Part shown: one piece after another, positions 20,099 to 28,813 of the stretch
How the letters are laid out: each line of letters starts with the position of its first letter
Position numbering within the stretch: the first letter of the stretch is position 1
From: Ruegeria sp. R13_0
GTDB taxonomy: Bacteria > Pseudomonadota > Alphaproteobacteria > Rhodobacterales > Rhodobacteraceae
NCBI RefSeq assembly: GCF_017743995.1
Contig: NZ_JAGHRB010000002.1
Location: 1 to 64,000 of the forward strand
DNA length: 64,000 nucleotides
Reading direction: 5' to 3'
Translations under genes and position numbers: made by a program
The notes under the pieces: model-generated
Told to the model about the DNA's origin: nothing
The model's database searches: none
The model's input: the letters and a program-made list of their open reading frames with translations, nothing else

Positions 20099-20862
20099 TG
20101 GACCAACCTGCTGTATTCCAGGACCTGAAAGGGGCCTCAGTCTATATCACCGGCGGCGGCTCGGGCGTTGGCGCTTCGCTGACCGACGGGTTCATGGCGC
20201 AAGGGGCCAATGTGGCCTTTATCGGCCGCTCGGACGCAAGCGCCTTTGTGGAAGAGATGCGCACCAAACACGGCCGCGCGCCCTTGTTCATGCAGGGCGA
20301 TATGACCGATACGGAACTGTTGCACGCCACCATGCAGAAGGCCGCCGAGGCCCATGGACCGATCAAAGTGCTGATCAATAACGCCGCCAACGATCAGCGC
20401 CACTCTCTGGAAGAGACGACCTCGGACTTCTGGGACTGGATGATCGAGGTGAACCTCAAAGCCTATTATTTCGCCTGTCAGGAAGCCGCACGCCAGATGG
20501 AGAATGGCGGCTCGATCATCAATTTCAGCTCGATCAGCTACATGATGGGCAACGCGGGCTATCCGATCTACACGACCTCGAACGCAGGGATTACCGGCAT
20601 GACCCGGTCGTTGGCTCGTGAGCTTGGGCCTAAAGGTATCCGCGTCAACGCACTGGCCCCTGGGTGGGTTCTGACGCAAAAGCAGATGGACATGTGGGCC
20701 ACGCCCGAAGATTTGGCGGCACATTTGGATCGCCAATGCCTGAAAGAACATCTAAAGCCCGACGACATGATCGGACCCACCTTGTTTCTGGCCTCGGACG
20801 CCAGCCGCGCCATGACCGGACAATGCATGGTAGCCGATGGTGGCGTCGTGGTAACGGGGTAG
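20098..20862 (+). CDS. Short-chain dehydrogenase, probable galactose 1-dehydrogenase
   Basis: A 254-residue SDR protein. The cofactor motif is TGGGSGVGAS, the structural NNAAND follows, and the active-site Ser lies in FSSISYM. The catalytic Tyr stands in YTTSNAG, so the usual YxxxK is YxxxN; the Asn codon is clear (AAC). Position between the dehydratase and KDGal kinase suggests it oxidises galactose to galactonolactone, the first step of the pathway. The lost Lys makes this less certain: it may be a subfamily trait or a sign of another role. The start is set by overlap with the dehydratase stop. Confidence 0.78.
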   Translation: MDQPAVFQDLKGASVYITGGGSGVGASLTDGFMAQGANVAFIGRSDASAFVEEMRTKHGRAPLFMQGDMTDTELLHATMQKAAEAHGPIKVLINNAANDQRHSLEETTSDFWDWMIEVNLKAYYFACQEAARQMENGGSIINFSSISYMMGNAGYPIYTTSNAGITGMTRSLARELGPKGIRVNALAPGWVLTQKQMDMWATPEDLAAHLDRQCLKEHLKPDDMIGPTLFLASDASRAMTGQCMVADGGVVVTG

Positions 20863-20866
20863 AACG

Positions 20867-21760
20867 ATGAAACCAGAATGGATCGCAGCGGACTGGGGCA
20901 CCTCGCACTTGCGCGTCTGGGCGATGGAGGGGTCGACCCCTATTGACCACGCCCAGTCAGACATGGGCATGGCGCGCGTCTCCAAAGGCGGGTTTGAGGA
21001 CGCCCTGTTGGCATTGATCGAGGGCTGGTTGGACAATGCTCCTGTCGATGTCGTCGCCTGCGGCATGGTAGGCGCCCGTCAGGGATGGGTTGAAGCACCC
21101 TATGCTGCTGTTCCAACCACGCCTGTGCAGGGCGTTCCGATCCGCGTGCCCGCCACCGACCCTCGGGTCCGCGCCTTTGTCGTGCCCGGTCTGAAACAAG
21201 TGGCCCCGCCTGATGTGATGCGCGGAGAAGAAACGCAAATCGCTGGGTTTCTGGATACACATCCAAATTGGGACGGCGTGATCTGCTTGCCCGGCACCCA
21301 CACGAAATGGGTGCAGGTCAGCGCGAATGAGGTCGTCAGCTTCCGCACCTTCATGACCGGAGAGCTGTTCGACTTGCTGCGCGGTCAATCGGTCCTTCGG
21401 CACTCGGTGAGCGAAGGTTGGGACGAGGCCGCGTTTTCTGAGGCCGTCGAGGATACTCTGTCCAAACCCGAACAGCTCGCCGCCCGTCTGTTCAGCCTGC
21501 GTGCTGCAGATCTGCTGCACGGGCAGGATGGCAGCACGGCGCGCGCGCGTCTGTCCGGGCTATTGATTGGGGCCGAACTTGCAGCCTCACGCCCCTATTG
21601 GCTGGGTCAGCAGATCGCGATCATCGGGGCCGAGGGGCTATCGGCTGCCTACGCCAAAGCGCTGCAACCGCAAGGCGCGTTTGTCGAGATGGCCGACGCC
21701 ACCACATCCACTCTGGCCGGGTTGAACAAAGCCCGCAATATGACAAGAGAAACCGTATGA
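20867..21760 (+). CDS. dgoK: 2-dehydro-3-deoxygalactonokinase
   Basis: A 297-residue sugar-acid kinase. The N-terminal phosphate motif is AADWGTSHLRVWAM, and GLPGTHTKWV-like LPGTHTKWVQ and the GELFDLL segment are typical of the DgoK family (family length about 290-310). It phosphorylates 2-dehydro-3-deoxygalactonate with ATP. It starts 4 bases after the SDR stop and its stop overlaps the aldolase start (ATGA). The order kinase-aldolase is the usual one for galactonate breakdown, which supports both calls. Confidence 0.9.
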   Translation: MKPEWIAADWGTSHLRVWAMEGSTPIDHAQSDMGMARVSKGGFEDALLALIEGWLDNAPVDVVACGMVGARQGWVEAPYAAVPTTPVQGVPIRVPATDPRVRAFVVPGLKQVAPPDVMRGEETQIAGFLDTHPNWDGVICLPGTHTKWVQVSANEVVSFRTFMTGELFDLLRGQSVLRHSVSEGWDEAAFSEAVEDTLSKPEQLAARLFSLRAADLLHGQDGSTARARLSGLLIGAELAASRPYWLGQQIAIIGAEGLSAAYAKALQPQGAFVEMADATTSTLAGLNKARNMTRETV

Positions 21761-22362
21761 GCCGCCCTATCATTGCCATTCTGCGCGGGTTGACCCCCTC
21801 GCACGCCGAGAAAGTCGGTCGACTTCTGATCGAAACCGGGATCGACCGGATCGAGGTGCCGCTGAACTCTCCGGATCCTTTGGAAAGCATCGGCATTCTG
21901 GTCGAGGCGTTCGGCGATCGTGCCCTGGTCGGCGCGGGTACGGTGCTGACCCCCGAACAGGTTGAGGCCGTGCGTGACGTAGGCGGAAAGCTGATTGTCT
22001 CGCCCAATGCCGATCCTGACGTGATCCGGCGCAGCCGTGAGCTGGGGCTGCAATCCTGGCCGGGCATCTTCACCCCGACCGAGGCCTTTTCGGCCCTCAA
22101 AGCCGGCGCAACGGGTTTGAAACTGTTCCCCGGCTCTTTGGCAGGCCCCGCAGGTCTGTCAGCGTTGCGGGCGGTCTTGCCTATGGGCACGCAGGTCTTC
22201 GCAGTTGGCGGCGCGGGTACAGACAACTTCGACGAATGGATCGCAGCCAGCGCGGACGGGTTCGGCATCGGTTCGGCCCTGTTCAAGCCGGACATGGAGC
22301 TCGCGGAAATCTCGGAACGCGCCATTCGGATCGTAGCCGCCTATGACGAGGCTGTTGCATGA
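21757..22362 (+). CDS. dgoA: 2-dehydro-3-deoxy-6-phosphogalactonate aldolase
   Basis: A 201-residue class I aldolase of the KDPG/KDPGal family. It has VGAGTVLTPEQVEAV, IVSPNADPDV, PGIFTPTEAF and the Schiff-base Lys in GLKLFPGS. It splits the phosphorylated sugar acid into pyruvate and glyceraldehyde 3-phosphate. The start at 21757 overlaps the kinase stop as ATGA; a longer in-frame reading from 21598 would lie inside the kinase gene. Its own stop overlaps the next start in the same way. Confidence 0.92.
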   Translation: MSRPIIAILRGLTPSHAEKVGRLLIETGIDRIEVPLNSPDPLESIGILVEAFGDRALVGAGTVLTPEQVEAVRDVGGKLIVSPNADPDVIRRSRELGLQSWPGIFTPTEAFSALKAGATGLKLFPGSLAGPAGLSALRAVLPMGTQVFAVGGAGTDNFDEWIAASADGFGIGSALFKPDMELAEISERAIRIVAAYDEAVA

Positions 22363-23219
22363 GCGTCACTTTCGACGACCGCCCGTGTATGCTGGGCGAA
22401 GGTCCTCTCTGGCATCCCGAGCGGAAGCAATTGTTCTGGTTTGACATCCTCGGCAAACGCCTAATGACCCGTGAGGGCGAGGTGCAGAAAAGCTGGGACT
22501 TCGAAGAATATGTCTCGGCCGCAGGCTGGGTGGACCGTGATACTCTGCTGATGGCCTCAGAAAACGGGCTGTGGCGGTTTTCGCTGGCCACGGGTGAGAA
22601 ATCTCTGGTTGCCCCGCTCGAGGCTGACAATCCGGTTACCCGCTCGAATGACGGCCGCGCCGATCCGTGGGGCGGGTTCTGGATCGGGACGATGGGCAAA
22701 AGCGCGGAACCCGGTGCTGGTTCAATCTACCGGTTTTACAAGGGCGAGTTGCGCCGTCTGGTGCCGGATGTCACCATTTCAAACGCGATCTGTTTTTCTG
22801 CGGACCAGTCCTGCGCCTACTACGCAGACACCGCGACACGACAGGTGATGCGGTGGGGTCTGAACTCCGAAACTGGCTGGCCTGAGGGGGAAGCTTCAGT
22901 GTTTCTGGATCTGAACGAAGACGGTTTGAACCCGGATGGCGCGGTGGTTGATACCGCTGGGAACGTTTGGATCGCTCAATGGGGGGCGAGCCGGGTCGCG
23001 GCCTATGATCCGGCAGGCCAGTTCCTGCGCGCCGTCGCGGTAGACGCCGCCCATACATCCTGCCCCGCCTTTGGCGGAGACGACCTGACAACGCTGTTCT
23101 GCACAACCGCCCGCGAAGGGCTGAGCGCGGAAACGCTTGAAACACAACCCACCAACGGAATGACCTTTGCCGAGCCGAACGCAGGCCAGGGCCAACCGGA
23201 ACACAGAGTCCTTCTATGA
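22359..23219 (+). CDS. SMP-30/gluconolactonase-family lactonase, probable galactonolactonase
   Basis: A 286-residue six-bladed propeller lactonase. Metal-site positions are seen in MLGEGPLWHPERK (Glu), NDGRADPWGGFWIG (Asn, Asp) and NPDGAVVDTAGNVW (Asp). It would open galactonolactone to galactonate between the SDR and the dehydratase. It is coupled by ATGA overlaps both to the aldolase before it and the GH42 gene after it, so six genes from 20098 to 25132 are tightly packed. Confidence 0.87.
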   Translation: MSVTFDDRPCMLGEGPLWHPERKQLFWFDILGKRLMTREGEVQKSWDFEEYVSAAGWVDRDTLLMASENGLWRFSLATGEKSLVAPLEADNPVTRSNDGRADPWGGFWIGTMGKSAEPGAGSIYRFYKGELRRLVPDVTISNAICFSADQSCAYYADTATRQVMRWGLNSETGWPEGEASVFLDLNEDGLNPDGAVVDTAGNVWIAQWGASRVAAYDPAGQFLRAVAVDAAHTSCPAFGGDDLTTLFCTTAREGLSAETLETQPTNGMTFAEPNAGQGQPEHRVLL

Positions 23220-25132
23220 CCCCCGAACTCGGCGTTTGCTACTACCCCGAACACTGGCCCGAGGCTGTTTGGGCCGAAGATGCCGCGCGCATGGTTGAGA
23301 CGGGCCTGAGCTGGGTGCGCATCGGCGAATTCGCCTGGAGCCGGTTGGAACCCTCGCCCGGTGATCTGCAATTCGACTGGCTGGATCGCGCGGTCGAGGT
23401 GCTGGGATCGGCCGGTTTGAAGGTGGTTATGGGGACACCCACAGCGACGCCTCCGCGCTGGATGCTGGACAAACACCCCGATATGCTGGCTGTCGACGCT
23501 CAAGGTCAGCCGCGTAAATTCGGGTCGCGTCGGCACTATTGCTTCAGCCATGCAGGTTATGTCGACGAGTGCGTCCGCATCGCCCGGATCTTTGGCGAAC
23601 GCTACGGCCACAATCCGCATGTCGCTGCCTGGCAAATCGACAATGAATATGGCTGCCACGACACCACGATCAGTTACAGCCCCCCTGCGCTCGCGGCGTT
23701 TCGGCTGTGGTTGGCGGATCAATATGGCAGCATCGACGCCCTGAACGAGGCTTGGGGCAATGTTTTCTGGTCGATGGAATACGACCACTTTGACCAGATC
23801 GACCTGCCAAACCTGACTGTGACCGAGCCGAACCCGGCCCATGTTCTGGCCTTCCGCCGCTTTAGTTCAGACCAGGTGGTGGCGTTTAACAAGGCACAGG
23901 CCGATGTGTTGCGCCCTCTGACCGATGCGCCGTTGTCGCATAACTACATGGGACGTGTACTTGAGTTCGACCATTTCGATGTTGGCGCGGACCTCGATAT
24001 CGCCACCTGGGATAGCTATCCGATCGGCTTCTTGTCGGACAGGTTGGAGGATGACGCCGAACACAAGGCCAAATTCCTGCAACAGGGCGATCCGGACATG
24101 CAGGGCTTTCACCATGACCTCTATCGCGCAATTGGCCGTGGTCGTTGGTGGGTGATGGAGCAACAGCCCGGCCCTGTGAACTGGGCCCCGTACAACCCAG
24201 CCCCCCTGCCCGGCATGGTCCGGCTGTGGTCGCTAGAGGCCGTAGCTCATGGGGCCGAGGTGGTGAGCTATTTCCGCTGGCGCCAAGCGCCCTTCGCGCA
24301 GGAGCAGATGCACGCCGGATTGCTGACACCAGACAGCCGCGCGGCCCCCGGTCTGGCCGAGGCGCGCCAGACGGCGGAGGAATTGAAGGCCATCGGTCCG
24401 GTGCACCAGAAACAGGCGCAGGTTGCGATCCTGTTCGACTATGCCTCGGATTGGGCGTGGACCGCGCAGCCGCAGGGCGCAGGATTTGACTATTTCCGGC
24501 TGGTATTCTCGACCTATCGCGCTCTGCGTCGGGCCGGGCTGTCGGTGGACATCGTTTCATCTCAGAACCTGCCGAAAGGATACGCGGTGATCCTTGCGCC
24601 GGGTCTAGCCACTATCGATGCCGAGTTGGAAACGCGTCTGGCAGAGGCCTGCGAGCTTGCCATCCTTGGCCCGCGCAGCGGCGCAATCACCCGCGATTTC
24701 CAGATCCCTCTGTCGGGTCGCCCCGGCCTTGATGGCGTCGATTGCCATGTCGATCTGGTTGAAACCCTGCCGCCGAATGTCAAACGCCCGGTGGTAGGAG
24801 GCGGAGCGGCGCGGCACTGGATCGACCGTCTGTCCGGAGACGGCGCGGACCTCTTGAGATTTGAGGACGGGACTCCAGCCGTGAAAACGGGGGATGGTTT
24901 TTGGTATCTGGCGGGTTTCCCCGACGAGGCGCTCTGGGATCGTCTCATCGGTCTGGCAGCGCACCACACCGGTCTAACCCTGCAGCCGATGCCCGAGGGC
25001 TTGCGGCTTCGGGAAACGGCCGAGCATACGTTCCTGATCAACTACAATGCCGATCCGGTTGAATGGAACGGGCACACCATTGCGGGCTGCGACGTTGTAG
25101 TCCTTGAAAACAGCGCGTCCTCGGAGGGTTGA
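23216..25132 (+). CDS. GH42 beta-galactosidase
   Basis: A 638-residue glycosidase of family GH42. The N-terminus LGVCYYPEHWPEAVW is typical. The acid/base Glu is in WQIDNEYGCHDT and the nucleophile Glu in WWVMEQQPGPVNW. A trimerisation-like middle domain and small C-terminal domain follow, giving normal family length. There is no signal peptide, so it acts on imported oligosaccharides in the cytoplasm. Being last in the galactose operon, it would supply galactose from beta-galactosides as the GH4 enzyme does from alpha-galactosides. It ends 10 bases from the end of a second, convergent GH42 gene with no terminator between. Confidence 0.92.
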   Translation: MTPELGVCYYPEHWPEAVWAEDAARMVETGLSWVRIGEFAWSRLEPSPGDLQFDWLDRAVEVLGSAGLKVVMGTPTATPPRWMLDKHPDMLAVDAQGQPRKFGSRRHYCFSHAGYVDECVRIARIFGERYGHNPHVAAWQIDNEYGCHDTTISYSPPALAAFRLWLADQYGSIDALNEAWGNVFWSMEYDHFDQIDLPNLTVTEPNPAHVLAFRRFSSDQVVAFNKAQADVLRPLTDAPLSHNYMGRVLEFDHFDVGADLDIATWDSYPIGFLSDRLEDDAEHKAKFLQQGDPDMQGFHHDLYRAIGRGRWWVMEQQPGPVNWAPYNPAPLPGMVRLWSLEAVAHGAEVVSYFRWRQAPFAQEQMHAGLLTPDSRAAPGLAEARQTAEELKAIGPVHQKQAQVAILFDYASDWAWTAQPQGAGFDYFRLVFSTYRALRRAGLSVDIVSSQNLPKGYAVILAPGLATIDAELETRLAEACELAILGPRSGAITRDFQIPLSGRPGLDGVDCHVDLVETLPPNVKRPVVGGGAARHWIDRLSGDGADLLRFEDGTPAVKTGDGFWYLAGFPDEALWDRLIGLAAHHTGLTLQPMPEGLRLRETAEHTFLINYNADPVEWNGHTIAGCDVVVLENSASSEG

Positions 25133-25142
25133 TACGGGCGCG

Positions 25143-27104
25143 CTATTTCGTCCAAATTGCAAGGCTGTGCGGGGCTACCGGGTCTTCTCCGACCAGAAGC
25201 GAGCGCTTTGTATTCGCGGGCAGTGGTTGGTCTTGATCACCGAAATTGAAGGCAAAGCGCAGGTCCCCGCGTTGGGTAAGCCTCAAATCCTGATGCGTTT
25301 CGGAGACCTCCAGCCCCGCCCAATCCAACACGTCGCGCAAGATGTTTTGTAACAACGCGCCGCTCGGGACCATCGCAAGATAGGTCGCCCTGTTCGAGCG
25401 AATGACCGCCGGGCTGCCATTCTGATATCGACTGACGAATTGGCCGATAACTTCTGCGCTCGTCTCGACAATTTCGCGCCAACCTGTGAAGGGCAGCGGG
25501 TTTTGCTCGCCCAACTGCACGGCTTCGTCCGCAAGGTCAGGCAAGGACTCGACTCGCAAAACGCGAACACCTGTCAAATCGCTCAACACCCCCGGCGCGA
25601 GGCTATCCGGGCTGTGCATATCTGGCGTCTTGCTGCCCGACCGCGCCCCGATAAACAGTTTCGCTGAGGTCGTCTTAAGTCTTGAGGCCAAGTCGGCGCT
25701 GACAATCATGCTCTGCGGCAAAACGATCAAGGCATAGCCATCAAGGTCGTCTTCTGGCCCGACAAAATCCAGATCGACGCCGAAACCGCGCAAACCCGCG
25801 TACCAGTCTCGTAGGATGTTCGCATTGGGAAACTCATTGTCATGCGGCAGGATGTCCGCCGCCCAGATCGACGTATAGTCGATCAACATAGCAACTTGCG
25901 CTTTCTGTCTTTTGGCAGGAGGCAAAACCGCGCGATCCTTCACCACCTGCGCCAGCTCAACCGCTGCCTGATCCAGACTACCATCCGACCGTAAAAGCGC
26001 GGTGTGGAACTGCTCCTGAGCGAACTTCGCCTGCCGCCAGCGAAAGAACATCACCGCCTGCGCGCCATGGGCATAGGCTGCCCAAGTCCACAGCCGGACC
26101 ACTCCATCTGCGGGCGAAGGGTTCTTTTCCGCCCAGTCGACGGGACCGGGTTGTTGCTCCAACACCCACATGCGCCCGCGCCCTTGCGAGCGATAAAGAT
26201 CGCAGTGAAACCCCTGATAGTCCGGTGCCCCGGTTCGCAAGTAGCGATGCTTGTCCTGATCAGACAGGGACGATCCCAGCAGATTGCCCAGCGGGTAACT
26301 GTCGAAGCCGACGATATCCAGATCGGCGGCCACCGCGTGGTGATCAAACTCAAAACTGCCCGCCATGAAGTTATGCGTGATGTCCCGGCCCGGAGAATGC
26401 GTGCGCAGAATATCTACCTGAGCCTTGTTGAACAGCCGGACTCGGTCCGAGGAATAACGCGCGAAATCCAAAGATTGCGTCGGGTTCGCGGCCGCAACCA
26501 GGCCGTTTGGTAGCTCGATCTGGTTAAAACTTGAATACTGCGTGCCCCAGAAGACCGTACCCCATCTCTGGTTCAATTCTTCAATCGTGCCATAGCGCAC
26601 TTGCAGCCACCGGCGAAACCCATTGCGAGCCGCGTCCGAGTAACTGAGGACGGTGTCATGGTCGTTGTATTCATTGTCAATCTGCCACGCGTGAACATGC
26701 GGGTTTTGACCATAGCGCCGGGCATATTCGGTGGCGATCCGTTTGGACTCGTCAAGGTAGACATCACTGGAGAAGCAATAGTGCCGGCGCGATCCAAAGC
26801 CGCGCACGCGACCGTCAGGGCCGACGGGCAAAATCTCTGGATACTCGTCGATCAGCCATTTGGGTGGCGAAGCCGTTGGAGTAGACATCATGACCCGCAG
26901 GCCAGCCTCACCCAAAATCCCGATGACCTCATCCAGCCAACCCCATTCGAACTGACCGCGCCGGGGTTCGATCAGACCCCAGGTGAACTCGGCAATCCGC
27001 ACCCAATCGAGGCCCATCTCGACCATTTGAGCAGCATCGTCTCGCCATTGGGACGGGTCCCATTGCTCGGGGTAGTAGCAAACACCCAGTTCAAGCTTGT
27101 TCAT
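25143..27104 (-). CDS. Second GH42 beta-galactosidase
   Basis: A 653-residue GH42 enzyme, paralogous to the one at 23216. It shares LGVCYYPEQWDPSQW, WQIDNEYNDHDT (acid/base Glu) and MWVLEQQPGPVDW (nucleophile Glu). The start at 27104 overlaps the stop of the permease gene (ATGA); a longer reading to 27155 lies inside that gene. No signal peptide. It belongs to a different operon from the first copy, behind an amino-acid-type importer and a LacI regulator, so it may act on a different beta-galactoside. The two copies differ enough through the C-terminal half that recent duplication is unlikely. Confidence 0.9.
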   Translation of the reverse strand: MNKLELGVCYYPEQWDPSQWRDDAAQMVEMGLDWVRIAEFTWGLIEPRRGQFEWGWLDEVIGILGEAGLRVMMSTPTASPPKWLIDEYPEILPVGPDGRVRGFGSRRHYCFSSDVYLDESKRIATEYARRYGQNPHVHAWQIDNEYNDHDTVLSYSDAARNGFRRWLQVRYGTIEELNQRWGTVFWGTQYSSFNQIELPNGLVAAANPTQSLDFARYSSDRVRLFNKAQVDILRTHSPGRDITHNFMAGSFEFDHHAVAADLDIVGFDSYPLGNLLGSSLSDQDKHRYLRTGAPDYQGFHCDLYRSQGRGRMWVLEQQPGPVDWAEKNPSPADGVVRLWTWAAYAHGAQAVMFFRWRQAKFAQEQFHTALLRSDGSLDQAAVELAQVVKDRAVLPPAKRQKAQVAMLIDYTSIWAADILPHDNEFPNANILRDWYAGLRGFGVDLDFVGPEDDLDGYALIVLPQSMIVSADLASRLKTTSAKLFIGARSGSKTPDMHSPDSLAPGVLSDLTGVRVLRVESLPDLADEAVQLGEQNPLPFTGWREIVETSAEVIGQFVSRYQNGSPAVIRSNRATYLAMVPSGALLQNILRDVLDWAGLEVSETHQDLRLTQRGDLRFAFNFGDQDQPLPANTKRSLLVGEDPVAPHSLAIWTK

Positions 27105-28747
27105 CTGGTGTCCTTCGCGGTTCGCCGCTCGATCCATTTCAGGAAGCTGGCGCAACCCAGAGTGATCACGACATAGAGGATCGCCGCCGTGTTGAATGGC
27201 GCAAACGGCAGGAAGCTAGAGGCCTGAAACTCGCGCATGCGTTGGGTCATGTCGCGCACCGACAGGATCGACAGCAGTGAGGTGTCTTTGATCATCGCGA
27301 TGAACTCATTGCCCAACGGCGGTGTCACGATCCGCAGGGCCTGCGGCAGCACGATCAGCCGCGCCGTTTGCCAGCGTGACAGACCCAATGAGCTACCAGC
27401 CTCGAGCTGGCCTTTCGGTATGGCTTCGATGCCGGATCGGAAAATCTCGGCCATATAGGCGGAATACCCAACCGAAATGGCGATGATCCCGCGGGTCATG
27501 TTGGTCATGTCGATACCACCGCCGGTGGCATCCTTGACCGCGCCCGCCAAAGGAAGGCCGATATAGAGAATGATCACCAGCATCGGAATTCCGCGGATCG
27601 TGTCCACGAAAAACTCGGCCCCGACCGCAAGCGGATGCAGTTTGTGCTGGGACCCACCGACCGTCAGTGTCAGCAAAAGGAAACCGAAAACGGCAAAAGC
27701 CAGCCCCGGATTTCGAAACTTGTCCGGCAGAAAGCTGGTCTGCCAGATCACCGGATAGCCCTGCGTATGGGACTCAACCGGAACAAACGCACCCGAGACG
27801 CTGTCGACGGTCTCAATCTGCTCAATCGCTGATGCCACGTCCGGAGCGCTCCGGATCCGGATTTGCTGATCGCCGCCGCCTTCGAACTCACCGAAGCGGA
27901 TCATATCGGCCTGCGCCTGAGGGGTGCCGCGCACAATGGCGATACGCCCCTCGGTATTGCCGACAAGGACATAGCTGACCTTGGGCTGCATGAAGAAAAA
28001 GGTGGACACCGCAAGCAACGCCAGACTGATCGCGCCATAGACCATCGTTGTCCGGGCCTTAGGCTTGAAAGACTGCAGCCCGACCCAGATCAGGCCAAGG
28101 ATCGCGGCGAAGATATAGGCAAAGATCGCCGCGCGGAACGTGATGGCGACGCCTGTTGCGAACTGCCAATGGGCCATGAACATCAGGTAGAACAGCGCGG
28201 CGCCCGTCAGAATTTCGAACCCAAGTTGCACGCGCCCGCGCATTGGTTTCGTCAAACGACCAGAGATCAGGCACAACGCGATGATCACAGCATAGACCGC
28301 CAGAAGGATCTGCAGGCCGCTCTGAACCTGTGCCACCACTTCGGGAAACAAAACCCACGTCTGGTTGGAGCGGTCAATCAGGGTCGAGGTGTTCTGACTG
28401 AGCGCATGAAAGAAGACGGATTCGGCGAAGGGCATCAGGACATGCGGGGCGACAAACGCCAGAATGGACAGGCCAACCGCCGCCGGAAACGCCGCCAAAG
28501 CCGATATCCGAAGCCATGCGGGCGCTTGCGCTTCGAACCGGGTGTGGCGGGCGCAAAGATAGCCCAGGATCGCCGTCACAAGGACCAGCAGGAACCCCAC
28601 AAATATCGGCCCTGCATTGTTGCCGATCCCCAGAATGGCGACCAGAGATCGCAGATATTTGGACGAGGTGGCAAACAGATAGATGATAAACGGCGCGGCT
28701 GCGAGCAACACGAGGTTGCTCGGGCGGATCGAGCTGAGGCGCGACAT
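27101..28747 (-). CDS. Amino-acid-type ABC permease with long N-terminal membrane extension
   Basis: A 548-residue membrane protein, more than twice the length of ordinary HisM/GlnP permeases. Residues 370-540 are a normal permease core with the EAA loop EAGSSLGLSRWQTARLIVLP at 449-468 and the PPLGNEFIAMIKDTSL segment. Before it are about seven further hydrophobic segments (near 11-27, 43-65, 82-105, 143-162, 175-195, 200-225, 237-252) and a soluble stretch at 253-345, then the first core membrane segment near 347. The binding protein is encoded just upstream and a GH42 enzyme just downstream. No ATPase of the GlnQ type occurs in this operon or in the window. The extension's function is unknown to me; long permeases of this group occur in related bacteria. 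Confidence 0.85.
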   Translation of the reverse strand: MSRLSSIRPSNLVLLAAAPFIIYLFATSSKYLRSLVAILGIGNNAGPIFVGFLLVLVTAILGYLCARHTRFEAQAPAWLRISALAAFPAAVGLSILAFVAPHVLMPFAESVFFHALSQNTSTLIDRSNQTWVLFPEVVAQVQSGLQILLAVYAVIIALCLISGRLTKPMRGRVQLGFEILTGAALFYLMFMAHWQFATGVAITFRAAIFAYIFAAILGLIWVGLQSFKPKARTTMVYGAISLALLAVSTFFFMQPKVSYVLVGNTEGRIAIVRGTPQAQADMIRFGEFEGGGDQQIRIRSAPDVASAIEQIETVDSVSGAFVPVESHTQGYPVIWQTSFLPDKFRNPGLAFAVFGFLLLTLTVGGSQHKLHPLAVGAEFFVDTIRGIPMLVIILYIGLPLAGAVKDATGGGIDMTNMTRGIIAISVGYSAYMAEIFRSGIEAIPKGQLEAGSSLGLSRWQTARLIVLPQALRIVTPPLGNEFIAMIKDTSLLSILSVRDMTQRMREFQASSFLPFAPFNTAAILYVVITLGCASFLKWIERRTAKDTR

Positions 28748-28767
28748 GGGGTTCTCCGCTAAGTCAA

Positions 28768-28795
28768 AGCCCCGGCGGCAGAAACCGCCGGGGCT
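28768..28795 (-). other. Intercistronic hairpin between binding-protein and permease genes
   Basis: An 11-bp perfect stem, AGCCCCGGCGG (28768-28778) with CCGCCGGGGCT (28785-28795), 6-base loop. On the minus strand it is followed by TTTGACTT, a poor T run. It lies 18 bases after the binding-protein stop and probably both protects that mRNA and lowers read-through to the permease. Confidence 0.65.
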
Positions 28796-28813
28796 GGAGG
28801 GGGATTCAAAGGA

